Assembly (NCBI GenBank): GCA_964440655.1
Contig: CAYTTA010000072.1
Span: 1 to 5,959 of the forward strand
Direction: 5' to 3'
Source: CAYTTA01 sp964440655
GTDB lineage: Bacteria; Bacteroidota; Rhodothermia; Balneolales; Balneolaceae
Length of the DNA: 5,959 nucleotides
Shown: positions 1 through 5,931 of the stretch, piece after piece
Layout of the letters: each line of letters starts with the position of its first letter
Numbering within the stretch: position 1 is the first letter of the stretch
Program-made: the position numbers and the translations under genes
The notes under the pieces: generated by a model
Databases searched by the model: none
Seen by the model: only the letters and a program-made list of their open reading frames with translations
What the model was told of the DNA's origin: nothing

Positions 1-705
1 AAGAAGTTTCAATGTGTAATTGCCTCGTCAGTCGAAGACCAGAAAAAAAAATTCGATTCATTCCGTTGCAATAATACAGCTATAACCGGGTCGCCGAGGA
101 ATGATCTATTCTTCACGGTTAATCAAAAGACGATTGATGAATTAAAAAAAAGACACTCGCTGCATAATTATTCCCAGATTTTCACCTACGCGCCCACTTT
201 TCGGGATTTTGAAACCAGACCCCCTTTCAGTGATCAATTCTGGCAGAAACTGGATGATTCATTAATCTCCAGGAATGCAGTATTAACAATCAAAAAGCAT
301 CCTGGTGACAAATACTTAAGAGTACCTCAAGGTCTGCGCTCTGTTGTAGACCTATCTGAAGAGATAGATGATGTTCAGAATCTGTTGTTAATAACCGATG
401 TTCTCATCACGGATTACAGCAGTATCAGTACCGATTATTCGTTAACCAAACGCCCCATCATCATTTACGATTACGATCTGGATGAATACATGGCTTATTG
501 CCGATCGATGTATTATGATTTTAAAAAAATTATGCCAAAGCCATCAGTTCAGTCTGAAGAGGAGTTGCTTCGTCTGTTGATAGACGATGAATGGAGATGC
601 AGGAAAGATATTATTGAAAGTCAGGAAAGATTTAGAAATATGTTTCATGCATATATAGATGGGAACTCAAGTGAACGCGTCTTCCTGGAAATAAAAAAGC
701 TTTGA
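1..705 (+). CDS. CDP-glycerol glycerophosphotransferase family protein (TagB/TagF type), 3' part only
   Basis: The reading frame is open from base 1 to the TGA at 703-705 and gives 234 residues; the N-terminus lies outside the window. Family landmarks appear in the expected order: a G-S-P-R-N-D segment (fragment residues 30-35), YAPTFR (63-68), a KKHPGD segment holding the conserved HP (98-103), and LLITDVLITDYSSI (129-142) followed by D145 and RPIIIYDYDLDEY (151-163). The last block is the typical C-terminal signature of the Glyphos_transf family. These enzymes move glycerol phosphate from CDP-glycerol to an acceptor glycan or polymer at the inner face of the cytoplasmic membrane. The next gene makes CDP-glycerol, so substrate supply and transfer are adjacent. 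The exact acceptor, and whether the enzyme is a single-step primase or a polymerase, cannot be told. Ribitol phosphate transfer by a relative is an alternative, but the neighbour favours glycerol. The gene is AT-rich compared with the dehydratases downstream (first 60 bases: 21 G+C). Confidence 0.9.
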   Translation, partial: KKFQCVIASSVEDQKKKFDSFRCNNTAITGSPRNDLFFTVNQKTIDELKKRHSLHNYSQIFTYAPTFRDFETRPPFSDQFWQKLDDSLISRNAVLTIKKHPGDKYLRVPQGLRSVVDLSEEIDDVQNLLLITDVLITDYSSISTDYSLTKRPIIIYDYDLDEYMAYCRSMYYDFKKIMPKPSVQSEEELLRLLIDDEWRCRKDIIESQERFRNMFHAYIDGNSSERVFLEIKKL

Positions 706-733
706 AATCACCTAAGATGTGATTGTATCATCT
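706..733 (+). other. Overlapping short inverted repeats between the transferase and cytidylyltransferase genes
   Basis: Directly after the stop codon, AATCAC (706-711) and GTGATT (719-724) form a perfect 6-bp inverted repeat with a 7-base loop. A second pair, AGATG (715-719) and CATCT (729-733), shares bases with the first, so the two hairpins would exclude each other. No T-run follows (the next bases are A-rich), so this is not a standard intrinsic terminator. With short AT-rich stems it could be chance. Confidence 0.25.
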
Positions 734-750
734 GAAAAAATTTTCCGTTG

Positions 751-1143
751 ATGAAAAGAGTTATAACATACGGCACTTTTGATCTGCTTCATGTCGGTCA
801 CATCAGACTCTTGGCCAGGGCCAGACAATTGGGGGAGGAACTGATCGTCGGTTTGTCGACCGATGAATTCAATCGCTTGAAACACAAGAACAGTTTTTTT
901 AGCTACGAAGAGAGAAAAGAGATCCTGGAATCCATCCGGTATGTGAACAAGGTGATACCGGAAACCAACTGGGAGCAGAAGATTGAAGATGTGAAGAGAC
1001 ATCAAATAGATATTTTTGTCATGGGAGACGACTGGGAAGGAGAGTTTGATTTTCTCAAGGAGTACTGCGAAGTGGTCTATCTGAAGCGTACCGAGAACAT
1101 TTCAACCACCATGATCAAAACCACTCTGAAGAACGGACATTAG
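751..1143 (+). CDS. tagD: Glycerol-3-phosphate cytidylyltransferase (TagD/TarD family)
   Basis: This 130-residue protein matches the length and layout of TagD from Bacillus subtilis (129 residues as I recall it). It makes CDP-glycerol from CTP and sn-glycerol 3-phosphate in the cytoplasm. Visible motifs are the N-terminal YGTFDLLHVGH (residues 7-17) with the nucleotide-binding HxGH at 14-17, SYEERK (51-56), FVMGDDWEGEFDFL (89-102) and RTENISTT (113-120), the family's second nucleotide-binding motif, usually RTEGISTT. Asn116 therefore replaces the common Gly. The start is taken at ATG 751 rather than at the TTG at 748, because the ATG reproduces the family's MKKVITYGTFD-like beginning. No strong ribosome site precedes it, only an A-rich leader. 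It follows the CDP-glycerol transferase by 45 bases on the same strand and is probably cotranscribed with it. Specificity for glycerol phosphate over similar substrates is inferred from similarity and context. Confidence 0.93.
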   Translation: MKRVITYGTFDLLHVGHIRLLARARQLGEELIVGLSTDEFNRLKHKNSFFSYEERKEILESIRYVNKVIPETNWEQKIEDVKRHQIDIFVMGDDWEGEFDFLKEYCEVVYLKRTENISTTMIKTTLKNGH

Positions 1144-1200
1144 GCATATCCGTCAGTTTTTCTGCTTTTCCAGGTCGATAAACTACACATGAAACCATCA

Positions 1201-1232
1201 TTGAGAGTTGGCCATGAAATTGTGTACCTTTG
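1201..1232 (+). promoter_or_regulatory. Candidate Bacteroidota-type promoter for the first dehydratase gene
   Basis: TACCTTTG at 1225-1232 fits the Bacteroidota -7 consensus TAnnTTTG exactly. A TTG at 1201-1203 lies 21 bases upstream, within the usual -33 to -7 spacing range, although only the minimal TTG is present. Transcription would start near 1238-1240, leaving a leader of roughly 65 bases before the ATG at 1303. It lies in the 159-base gap after the cytidylyltransferase gene, as expected for a new transcription unit. If the organism is not in the Bacteroidota, this match loses its meaning. Confidence 0.55.
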
Positions 1233-1302
1233 TTTAATTTAGGTCTCATTCTGCAAGGCATTAGGGGCCGACATAACCGCTTTCGTTCCTTCTGAGCCAT
1301 CA

Positions 1303-3468
1303 ATGCTGCGTTCGTATAAAAACAATCTGACCCGAATCCTCTTTTTTCTTGTCGGGGACATGCTGGCTCTCGGTGCGGCCATCGCAGCCTCCTTCCTCCT
1401 TCTCGACTACTTTGGCGGATCCGTCCACAGCTTCCCCTGGCTGGATGCATCACTCTTTATCTGTCTCTCCCTGCTTTTCCTCACCCTGTTCAACATGTAT
1501 CAGGTCAGCTGGCGGTTCACCAGCTTGCGGGAACTGCTCATGATCTTTCTGGCGCTGACTTCGGCCTGGGTCTCCTACACCGCCCTCTCTTTTCTTTCCG
1601 GTGGTCCCGGCCAGTTCCAGCTTGCCCTCTCGGTTCTGGTCCTGGTAAAAAGCATCATCCTGGTCGGGGGCTTCCGCATCAGCAAAAGAATGATGCACGA
1701 AGTGCTCAATCCGCCCCACACCGAGAAAAGGGCGGTGATCTTCGGTGCCGGAAGTGCGGGCGAGCAGATCTTGCGGGACGTGAAACGTCACACCCAATGG
1801 AAAGTGAAGGTCAAGGCGATTTTTGATGACCATCCCGCCAATCACGGCATGACCCTTCACGGAGTGAAGATTCTGGGCGGTCGCCGCCGGATGTACCCCT
1901 ACCTGAAATACGCATCGATCGACGAGCTGATCATCGCCATCCCTTCGTTGCCGAAAAAGGACCTCCGGGAGGTGATCGAGCGGGTCAAGGCGGCCAAGCC
2001 GGATATCAAGGTGAAGGTGCTCCCGTCGTTCCACAAGCTGTCGGACGATCCGGTCGGCGTGAAGAACATCCGCGAGATCACCATCGAGGATGTGCTGGGA
2101 CGCGAGCCGGCACGCATCGACATGAAATCGATCAAGTCGGCCATTTCAGGGAAAACCGTACTGGTCACGGGAGCCGGCGGGTCGATCGGAAGCGAGGTTG
2201 TCCGGCAGTGTGCCAATCTGGGTCCTGCCCGGCTCATTGCCCTCGATATCGACGAGACGGAGTTGTTCCACCTGCTGAACGAATTTGACCGCCTGGCGGC
2301 AAGCAACGGAGCTTCAACGAACGGGCATGCGGAGGATGAGATCTCCTCCGGCCTGAACGGAAATCAGAACGGTCACAACAACGGATCGGCAGGGGCTGCC
2401 TCCTTGGTCCGGCCGGTTCCCTGCGTGGCCGACATCACGGACCGCAAGCGGCTTACCCGTCTTTTTGAAAAAGAGAAGCCGGACATCGTCTTCCATGCGG
2501 CGGCCTACAAGCATGTACCCATGATGGAGCAGTTCCCGCGCGAGGCGGTCCGGGTCAACGTGGGTGGTACCCGTCTGCTCGCGCAGCTGGCGTGCGAACA
2601 TGGAACCGACAAGTTTGTCCTCATCTCCACCGACAAGGCGGTAAACCCTACAAACGTAATGGGGGCGACCAAACGGGTGGCCGAAGAGATCTGCCTCTCC
2701 TGGAATGAACTCTGCCTCACCCAATTCATCTCTGTCCGGTTCGGCAACGTTCTGGGTTCCCGCGGTTCAGTTGTTCCGCTCTTCATCGAACAGATCAAGA
2801 AGGGCGGTCCGGTCACGATCACCGATCCGGAGGTGAAACGCTACTTCATGACCATTCCCGAAGCGGTTCTGCTGGTGATGCAGGCTGCATCGATGGGGGA
2901 GGGAGGGGAGGTCTTTGTCCTCGACATGGGAGAGCCTGTCCGGATCCTCGACATGGCCCGGGAGTTGATCCGCCTGCACGGTCTGGAGCCGGACAAGGAT
3001 ATAGCAATAGAATTCAAGGGGCTGCGACCCGGAGAAAAGATGTTCGAGGAGCTTCTCAATGCCGAGGAGGGGGTCGAGGAGACCTCGCACGAAAGAATCT
3101 TCAAGGCGATCTGCCGGAAGGAGCTCAGCAACAAGGAGCTGAACACCATCATCAGCCAGCTCTTTGCCCGAATTGAAACCGAGGATGAAGAGGGGATCCG
3201 CTACCTGCTCCGCCAGATTGTCCCCACCTACAACTACGGAAGCCAGGCCGCTCCGGGTGGTCCTGCCGCACCGTCCGAGACTGCCAAAACAGGAATTCCA
3301 ACCGGTACAGGCATCCCCGACCCCAGGAAAGGCCAGGACGACCGGAAAGACCGGGATGTCTGGAAAGATCAGGATGATCGGGAAGACCAGGAAGAGAGCC
3401 TGCCGGTGAAGAGCGAGCGGATGGAGACCCCGATCCATGCGCCGGTTCATTTCGCCCCGGAGCGCTGA
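1303..3468 (+). CDS. Membrane-anchored UDP-N-acetylhexosamine 4,6-dehydratase (FlaA1/CapD/WbpM/PglF family), copy 1
   Basis: This 721-residue protein begins with four predicted membrane helices (about 11-35, 47-66, 78-98, 107-124). A Rossmann-like domain follows, with VIFGAGSAGEQ at 145-155. The SDR domain carries the NAD(P) motif TGAGGSIG (289-296), HAAAYKHVP (398-406) and the active-site stretch STDKAVNPTNVMGATK (442-457). Thr443, Asp444, Lys445, Met453 and Lys457 keep the spacing of PglF/WbpM enzymes, where Met replaces the usual SDR Tyr (the S-M-K triad). Such enzymes convert UDP-GlcNAc to UDP-4-keto-6-deoxy-hexosamine at the membrane, an early step toward QuiNAc, FucNAc or bacillosamine-type sugars. 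The ATG was chosen because it aligns residue for residue with the start of copy 2. There is no clear Shine-Dalgarno; the promoter candidate lies about 70 bases upstream. Oddities are a 37-residue Asn/Gly-rich insertion inside the SDR domain and a roughly 75-residue low-complexity tail with a hexapeptide repeat. The exact product sugar is not predictable. Confidence 0.93.
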   Translation: MLRSYKNNLTRILFFLVGDMLALGAAIAASFLLLDYFGGSVHSFPWLDASLFICLSLLFLTLFNMYQVSWRFTSLRELLMIFLALTSAWVSYTALSFLSGGPGQFQLALSVLVLVKSIILVGGFRISKRMMHEVLNPPHTEKRAVIFGAGSAGEQILRDVKRHTQWKVKVKAIFDDHPANHGMTLHGVKILGGRRRMYPYLKYASIDELIIAIPSLPKKDLREVIERVKAAKPDIKVKVLPSFHKLSDDPVGVKNIREITIEDVLGREPARIDMKSIKSAISGKTVLVTGAGGSIGSEVVRQCANLGPARLIALDIDETELFHLLNEFDRLAASNGASTNGHAEDEISSGLNGNQNGHNNGSAGAASLVRPVPCVADITDRKRLTRLFEKEKPDIVFHAAAYKHVPMMEQFPREAVRVNVGGTRLLAQLACEHGTDKFVLISTDKAVNPTNVMGATKRVAEEICLSWNELCLTQFISVRFGNVLGSRGSVVPLFIEQIKKGGPVTITDPEVKRYFMTIPEAVLLVMQAASMGEGGEVFVLDMGEPVRILDMARELIRLHGLEPDKDIAIEFKGLRPGEKMFEELLNAEEGVEETSHERIFKAICRKELSNKELNTIISQLFARIETEDEEGIRYLLRQIVPTYNYGSQAAPGGPAAPSETAKTGIPTGTGIPDPRKGQDDRKDRDVWKDQDDREDQEESLPVKSERMETPIHAPVHFAPER
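2293..2412 (+). other. In-frame Asn/Gly-rich insertion within the SDR domain of dehydratase copy 1
   Basis: Copies 1 and 2 share numbering up to Phe328 (NEF in both). The next common landmark, the VAD-TD segment, ends at residue 380 in copy 1 but at 343 in copy 2, a net insertion of 37 residues. The extra segment (about 331-370) is rich in Asn, Gly, Ser and Ala with repeated NG dipeptides. The DNA contains AACGG five times (2305, 2320, 2356, 2369, 2380). It falls between the second and third beta strands of the Rossmann fold, so it is probably a disordered surface loop. The frame is intact and the active site follows normally. Confidence 0.8.
3325..3396 (+). repeat. Four in-frame 18-bp repeats encoding a charged hexapeptide in the tail of dehydratase copy 1
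   Basis: Codons 675-698 divide exactly into four units: RKGQDD, RKDRDV, WKDQDD and REDQEE. The DNA units resemble one another (for example, GGAAAG opens three of them at the same place), with no gaps between units. The result is a highly charged, probably disordered or helical segment after the conserved dehydratase domain has ended (about residue 645). Copy 2 has no counterpart. The period is a multiple of three, so gain or loss of units would keep the frame. Confidence 0.85.
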
Positions 3469-3803
3469 TTCTTCTTCACCTGCGACACCAGTACCCCGGA
3501 CAGGGCCCACCGCTCCACCGTCCCGAAAACAGCCCCAGAGGCCTTCACACGCGCATTTCGCCCGAGCACCCTTTCTGCCAATCTCCTGCCGGGCATTCCA
3601 TTATCAAGGAATGGATCACAGATTCGGTCCGAAAAAGCATCGATTTTTTTATTACAGGCGGATTCTTATTTTCCGACTTGTGTTCGAGCAGATAATCGAT
3701 ACCGGGTTGGCACGCCAATATGCAGGCGACAGAGTATCGGGTTGCGGGCCAAATGGTCCCGGAATCCATCCGATGAGATGCAAATACCCATAATGAGAAC
3801 CGA
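3469..3803 (+). other. 335-base intergenic region between the two dehydratase genes
   Basis: No recognisable gene is present. An open frame runs from 3437 to 3793, but it overlaps the end of copy 1 and encodes a Pro/Arg/Ser-rich product without family features. The first half is C-rich and continues the composition of the gene end. Visible structures are a 6-bp inverted repeat, CATTCC (3594-3599) with GGAATG (3608-3613); TTCGG-T-CCGAA (3623-3633) followed by a run of seven T (3644-3650); and a pair of similar sites at 3700-3720 and 3735-3754. None is a convincing intrinsic terminator, because the stems are short or the loop is too small. I found no clean TAnnTTTG element here, so the promoter of copy 2, if any, is not identified. 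Confidence 0.6.
3700..3754 (+). promoter_or_regulatory. Two imperfect direct-repeat, partly palindromic sites upstream of dehydratase copy 2
   Basis: TACCGGGTTG (3700-3709) followed after four bases by GCCAATA (3714-3720) is repeated 35 bases on as TATCGGGTTG (3735-3744) followed after three bases by GCCAAAT (3748-3754). The first site contains a near-perfect palindrome, TTGGC-AC-GCCAA (3707-3718); the second keeps TTG and CAA half-arms. The sites end about 50 bases before the start codon at 3804, a plausible place for an operator or activator site. No specific regulator can be named, and there is no experimental support. Confidence 0.3.
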
Positions 3804-5792
3804 ATGAATCTGGTGCCATACAGGAACGTCCGCCGTTCACTGCTCTTCTTTATCGGGGATCTGATTCTTCTGGCTCTCTCATCGGTTCTCGCCTTCGCCA
3901 TTCTCACCGCTGTGCGGGGAGCAAGCCTCTCCCTGCCCCTTACAGACCTCTTTCTCTATGTCTCCGCCTCCCTGGCGGGTCTGGCAATTTTCCGCACCTA
4001 CAACATTCACTGGCGATTTGTAAGCATCCGCGAGCTGGTGCGGATCTTTCAGGGAGTCGCCACCGGAGCGGTCGTCTACGGCGTCTACAGCCTGATCTTC
4101 TACGGCCCCACCACCTTCTACCTGGCGTGGGGTCTGGTCTCCTTCGTCCAGTCCCTGCTTCTTATCGGCGCCTTCCGCATCAGCCAGCGGATCTGGTTCG
4201 AGGTCTACAAGAAACCCAAACGGGCGAGGGGTGTGATCATCTTCGGGGCCGGAACGGCGGGCGAACAGATCATCCGGGACATTTTGCGCAACAACGACTG
4301 GGAACTGACCATCGAGGCGATCTTCGACGACAAGGAAAACCTCTGGGGAAGCACCCTCCACGACATCCGGGTGCTGGGCGGACGGCATCATATGTTGGAG
4401 TACCTGGAGAACCGGCCGGTGAAGGAGGTGATTATCGCCGCCCCCTCCATGCGCAAGAAAGATCTCAAGGAGATCATCGATGCGATGAAGGATCTGAACC
4501 CGAAGCAGAGCGTCAAGGTGCTGCCGTCGTTCCACAAGCTCGCCGACCAGCCGGTGACGGTGAAAAACGTGAGGGACATCCGCCTGGAGGACATCCTGGG
4601 ACGTGAGCCCGCCTCCATCGATTTCAGCAGCATCAGCGACGACATCCGCGGGAAGGTGATCCTGGTGACCGGAGCGGGAGGATCGATCGGTAGCGAACTG
4701 GTCCGGCAGCTGGTGAAGTTCCGACCAAGCAAACTGATCGCTCTCGACATTGACGAGACCGAGCTCTACCACATCGAGAACGAGTTTCAGGAGTCGCCGG
4801 CGGTGATTCCCTATGTGGCCGATGTGACCGACCAGGACAAGATGGAGATCCTTTTTAATGAATTCCGGCCCGAGATTGTCTACCACGCCGCCGCCTACAA
4901 GCATGTCCCGATGATGGAGCGCTATCCGGAGGAGGCGGTCCGGGTCAACATCGGCGGAACTCGTATCCTGGCCGATGTGTCCGGCAGATACGAGGTGGAC
5001 AAGTTCATCCTGGTCTCCACCGACAAGGCGGTAAACCCGACCAATGTGATGGGGGCCTCCAAGCGGGTGGCCGAACAGATCTGCATGTCCTGGAACGACC
5101 TCTGCAAGACCCGCTTCATTTCGGTTCGCTTCGGCAACGTGCTCGGTTCGCGCGGTTCGGTGGTTCCGCTTTTCATCGAGCAGATCAACAACGGCGGCCC
5201 GGTGACCATCACCGACCCGGAGATGACCCGCTACTTCATGACCATCCCCGAAGCGGTCCTGCTGGTGATCCAGTCCGGCACGATGGGAAGTGGAGGCGAG
5301 GTGTTTGTCCTGGACATGGGCGAGCCGGTGAAAATCGTGGATATGGCACGCCAGCTGATCCGTCTGCACGGGCTGGAGCCGGAGAGTGATATCCCGATCG
5401 TCTACAAGGGGTTGCGTCCCGGCGAGAAGCTCTACGAAGAGCTCCTGAATGCAGAGGAGGGGGTCCAGAAGACCGGGCACTCCCAGATCTTCAAGGCCAA
5501 CTGCTGCGTCTGGTACGACAACCAGGAGCTGGAGGAGCAGATCGGCCGGCTGCTCAAATCGGCTTCCCTTCATGAGACCGACCGGATCCGCACCATGCTG
5601 AAGGATCTGGTACCCACCTACCACTACAATGGAGAGGGGAGAGGGGATGCCCTTCCGGCGGATGCTGTTTCGGCTGATGTTGTCGATGCGGATGCCGCCG
5701 CCGAGAAGGTTTTGGGTCTGAAAAACGGCAAATCCTGCCATGAGCCGGCAAACGGAGAGCATACAATCCGGCAGCGCGTGGCCAATATGTAG
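3804..5792 (+). CDS. Membrane-anchored UDP-N-acetylhexosamine 4,6-dehydratase (FlaA1/CapD/WbpM/PglF family), copy 2
   Basis: This 662-residue paralog of the preceding gene aligns with it without gaps from Met1 to Phe328; over residues 281-330 about 33 of 50 are identical by hand count. It has four predicted membrane helices (about 11-36, 46-64, 80-99, 105-124), a first Rossmann-like domain with VIIFGAGTAGEQ (144-155), and an SDR domain with TGAGGSIG (289-296) and HAAAYKHVP (361-369). The active site STDKAVNPTNVMGASK (405-420) contains Thr406, Asp407, Lys408, Met416 and Lys420. Active-site spacing is intact, so it should be an active 4,6-dehydratase on a UDP-N-acetylhexosamine. It lacks the SDR insertion of copy 1 and is nearer the usual family length. 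The conserved domain ends near residue 608; an Ala/Asp-rich tail of about 54 residues follows, with no similarity to the tail of copy 1. The ATG at 3804 is preceded by only a weak TGAGA. A different substrate or product from copy 1 is possible but not shown by the sequence. Confidence 0.93.
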   Translation: MNLVPYRNVRRSLLFFIGDLILLALSSVLAFAILTAVRGASLSLPLTDLFLYVSASLAGLAIFRTYNIHWRFVSIRELVRIFQGVATGAVVYGVYSLIFYGPTTFYLAWGLVSFVQSLLLIGAFRISQRIWFEVYKKPKRARGVIIFGAGTAGEQIIRDILRNNDWELTIEAIFDDKENLWGSTLHDIRVLGGRHHMLEYLENRPVKEVIIAAPSMRKKDLKEIIDAMKDLNPKQSVKVLPSFHKLADQPVTVKNVRDIRLEDILGREPASIDFSSISDDIRGKVILVTGAGGSIGSELVRQLVKFRPSKLIALDIDETELYHIENEFQESPAVIPYVADVTDQDKMEILFNEFRPEIVYHAAAYKHVPMMERYPEEAVRVNIGGTRILADVSGRYEVDKFILVSTDKAVNPTNVMGASKRVAEQICMSWNDLCKTRFISVRFGNVLGSRGSVVPLFIEQINNGGPVTITDPEMTRYFMTIPEAVLLVIQSGTMGSGGEVFVLDMGEPVKIVDMARQLIRLHGLEPESDIPIVYKGLRPGEKLYEELLNAEEGVQKTGHSQIFKANCCVWYDNQELEEQIGRLLKSASLHETDRIRTMLKDLVPTYHYNGEGRGDALPADAVSADVVDADAAAEKVLGLKNGKSCHEPANGEHTIRQRVANM

Positions 5793-5797
5793 AGAGT

Positions 5798-5833
5798 CTT
5801 TTCTTCGGGTTCTACTTTTTCTTCAGGCTCGCT
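5798..5833 (+). repeat. Weak 18-bp direct duplication after dehydratase copy 2
   Basis: A T-rich stretch followed by CTTC and a G-rich then C-rich part occurs twice with an 18-base period; CTTC lies at 5803-5806 and 5821-5824. The copies are imperfect. The stretch lies just downstream of the stop codon, but no stem-loop accompanies the T-runs, so I do not call it a terminator. Confidence 0.35.
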
Positions 5834-5891
5834 TTTGAATTGTGACCCAGGCCGATTTGTTGAATCAGGTAGTGCAAGTGCAGTCAATGAA

Positions 5892-5931
5892 GAATGCCCG
5901 AATGCCTGAATGCCTGAATGCCTGAATGCGG
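5892..5931 (+). repeat. 8-bp tandem repeat, about five units of GAATGCCT
   Basis: Units are GAATGCCC (5892-5899), GAATGCCT three times (5900-5923) and GAATGCGG (5924-5931). The next bases (GAATTCCA) look like a further degenerate unit, and related GAATG or AATGCC fragments continue to the window end. The array lies in a non-coding stretch about 100 bases after the second dehydratase gene. What follows is outside the window, so its relation to a downstream gene cannot be judged. Confidence 0.85.

Noticed and set aside
748..750. TTG as an alternative start of the cytidylyltransferase
   Set aside because: The adjacent ATG at 751 gives the N-terminus typical of the family and is the stronger codon.
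2767..3510. Antisense open frame of 247 codons opposite the end of dehydratase copy 1
   Set aside because: It overlaps conserved dehydratase sequence entirely in the wrong strand, and no family features are seen.
3623..3650. Possible intrinsic terminator: TTCGG-T-CCGAA followed by seven T
   Set aside because: The one-base loop is too small for a hairpin, the T-run starts ten bases after the repeat, and the alternative A/T-only stem would be too weak.
3437..3793. Open frame of 118 codons on the + strand filling the gap between the dehydratases
   Set aside because: It overlaps the end of copy 1, has a Pro/Arg/Ser-rich start typical of C-rich noncoding DNA, shows no motifs and has no convincing ribosome site.
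3879..5762. Very long antisense open frame (627 codons) opposite dehydratase copy 2
   Set aside because: It is a mirror of the GC-rich codon use of the real gene. Its product has no recognisable domain and is rich in His, Asp, Gly and Val as expected for antisense translation, and the + strand frame has unmistakable catalytic motifs.
5624..5887. Antisense open frame containing a repeated Glu-Pro-Glu-Glu-Lys segment
   Set aside because: The peptide repeat only reflects the 18-bp DNA duplication at 5798-5833; the rest is antisense to the tail of copy 2.
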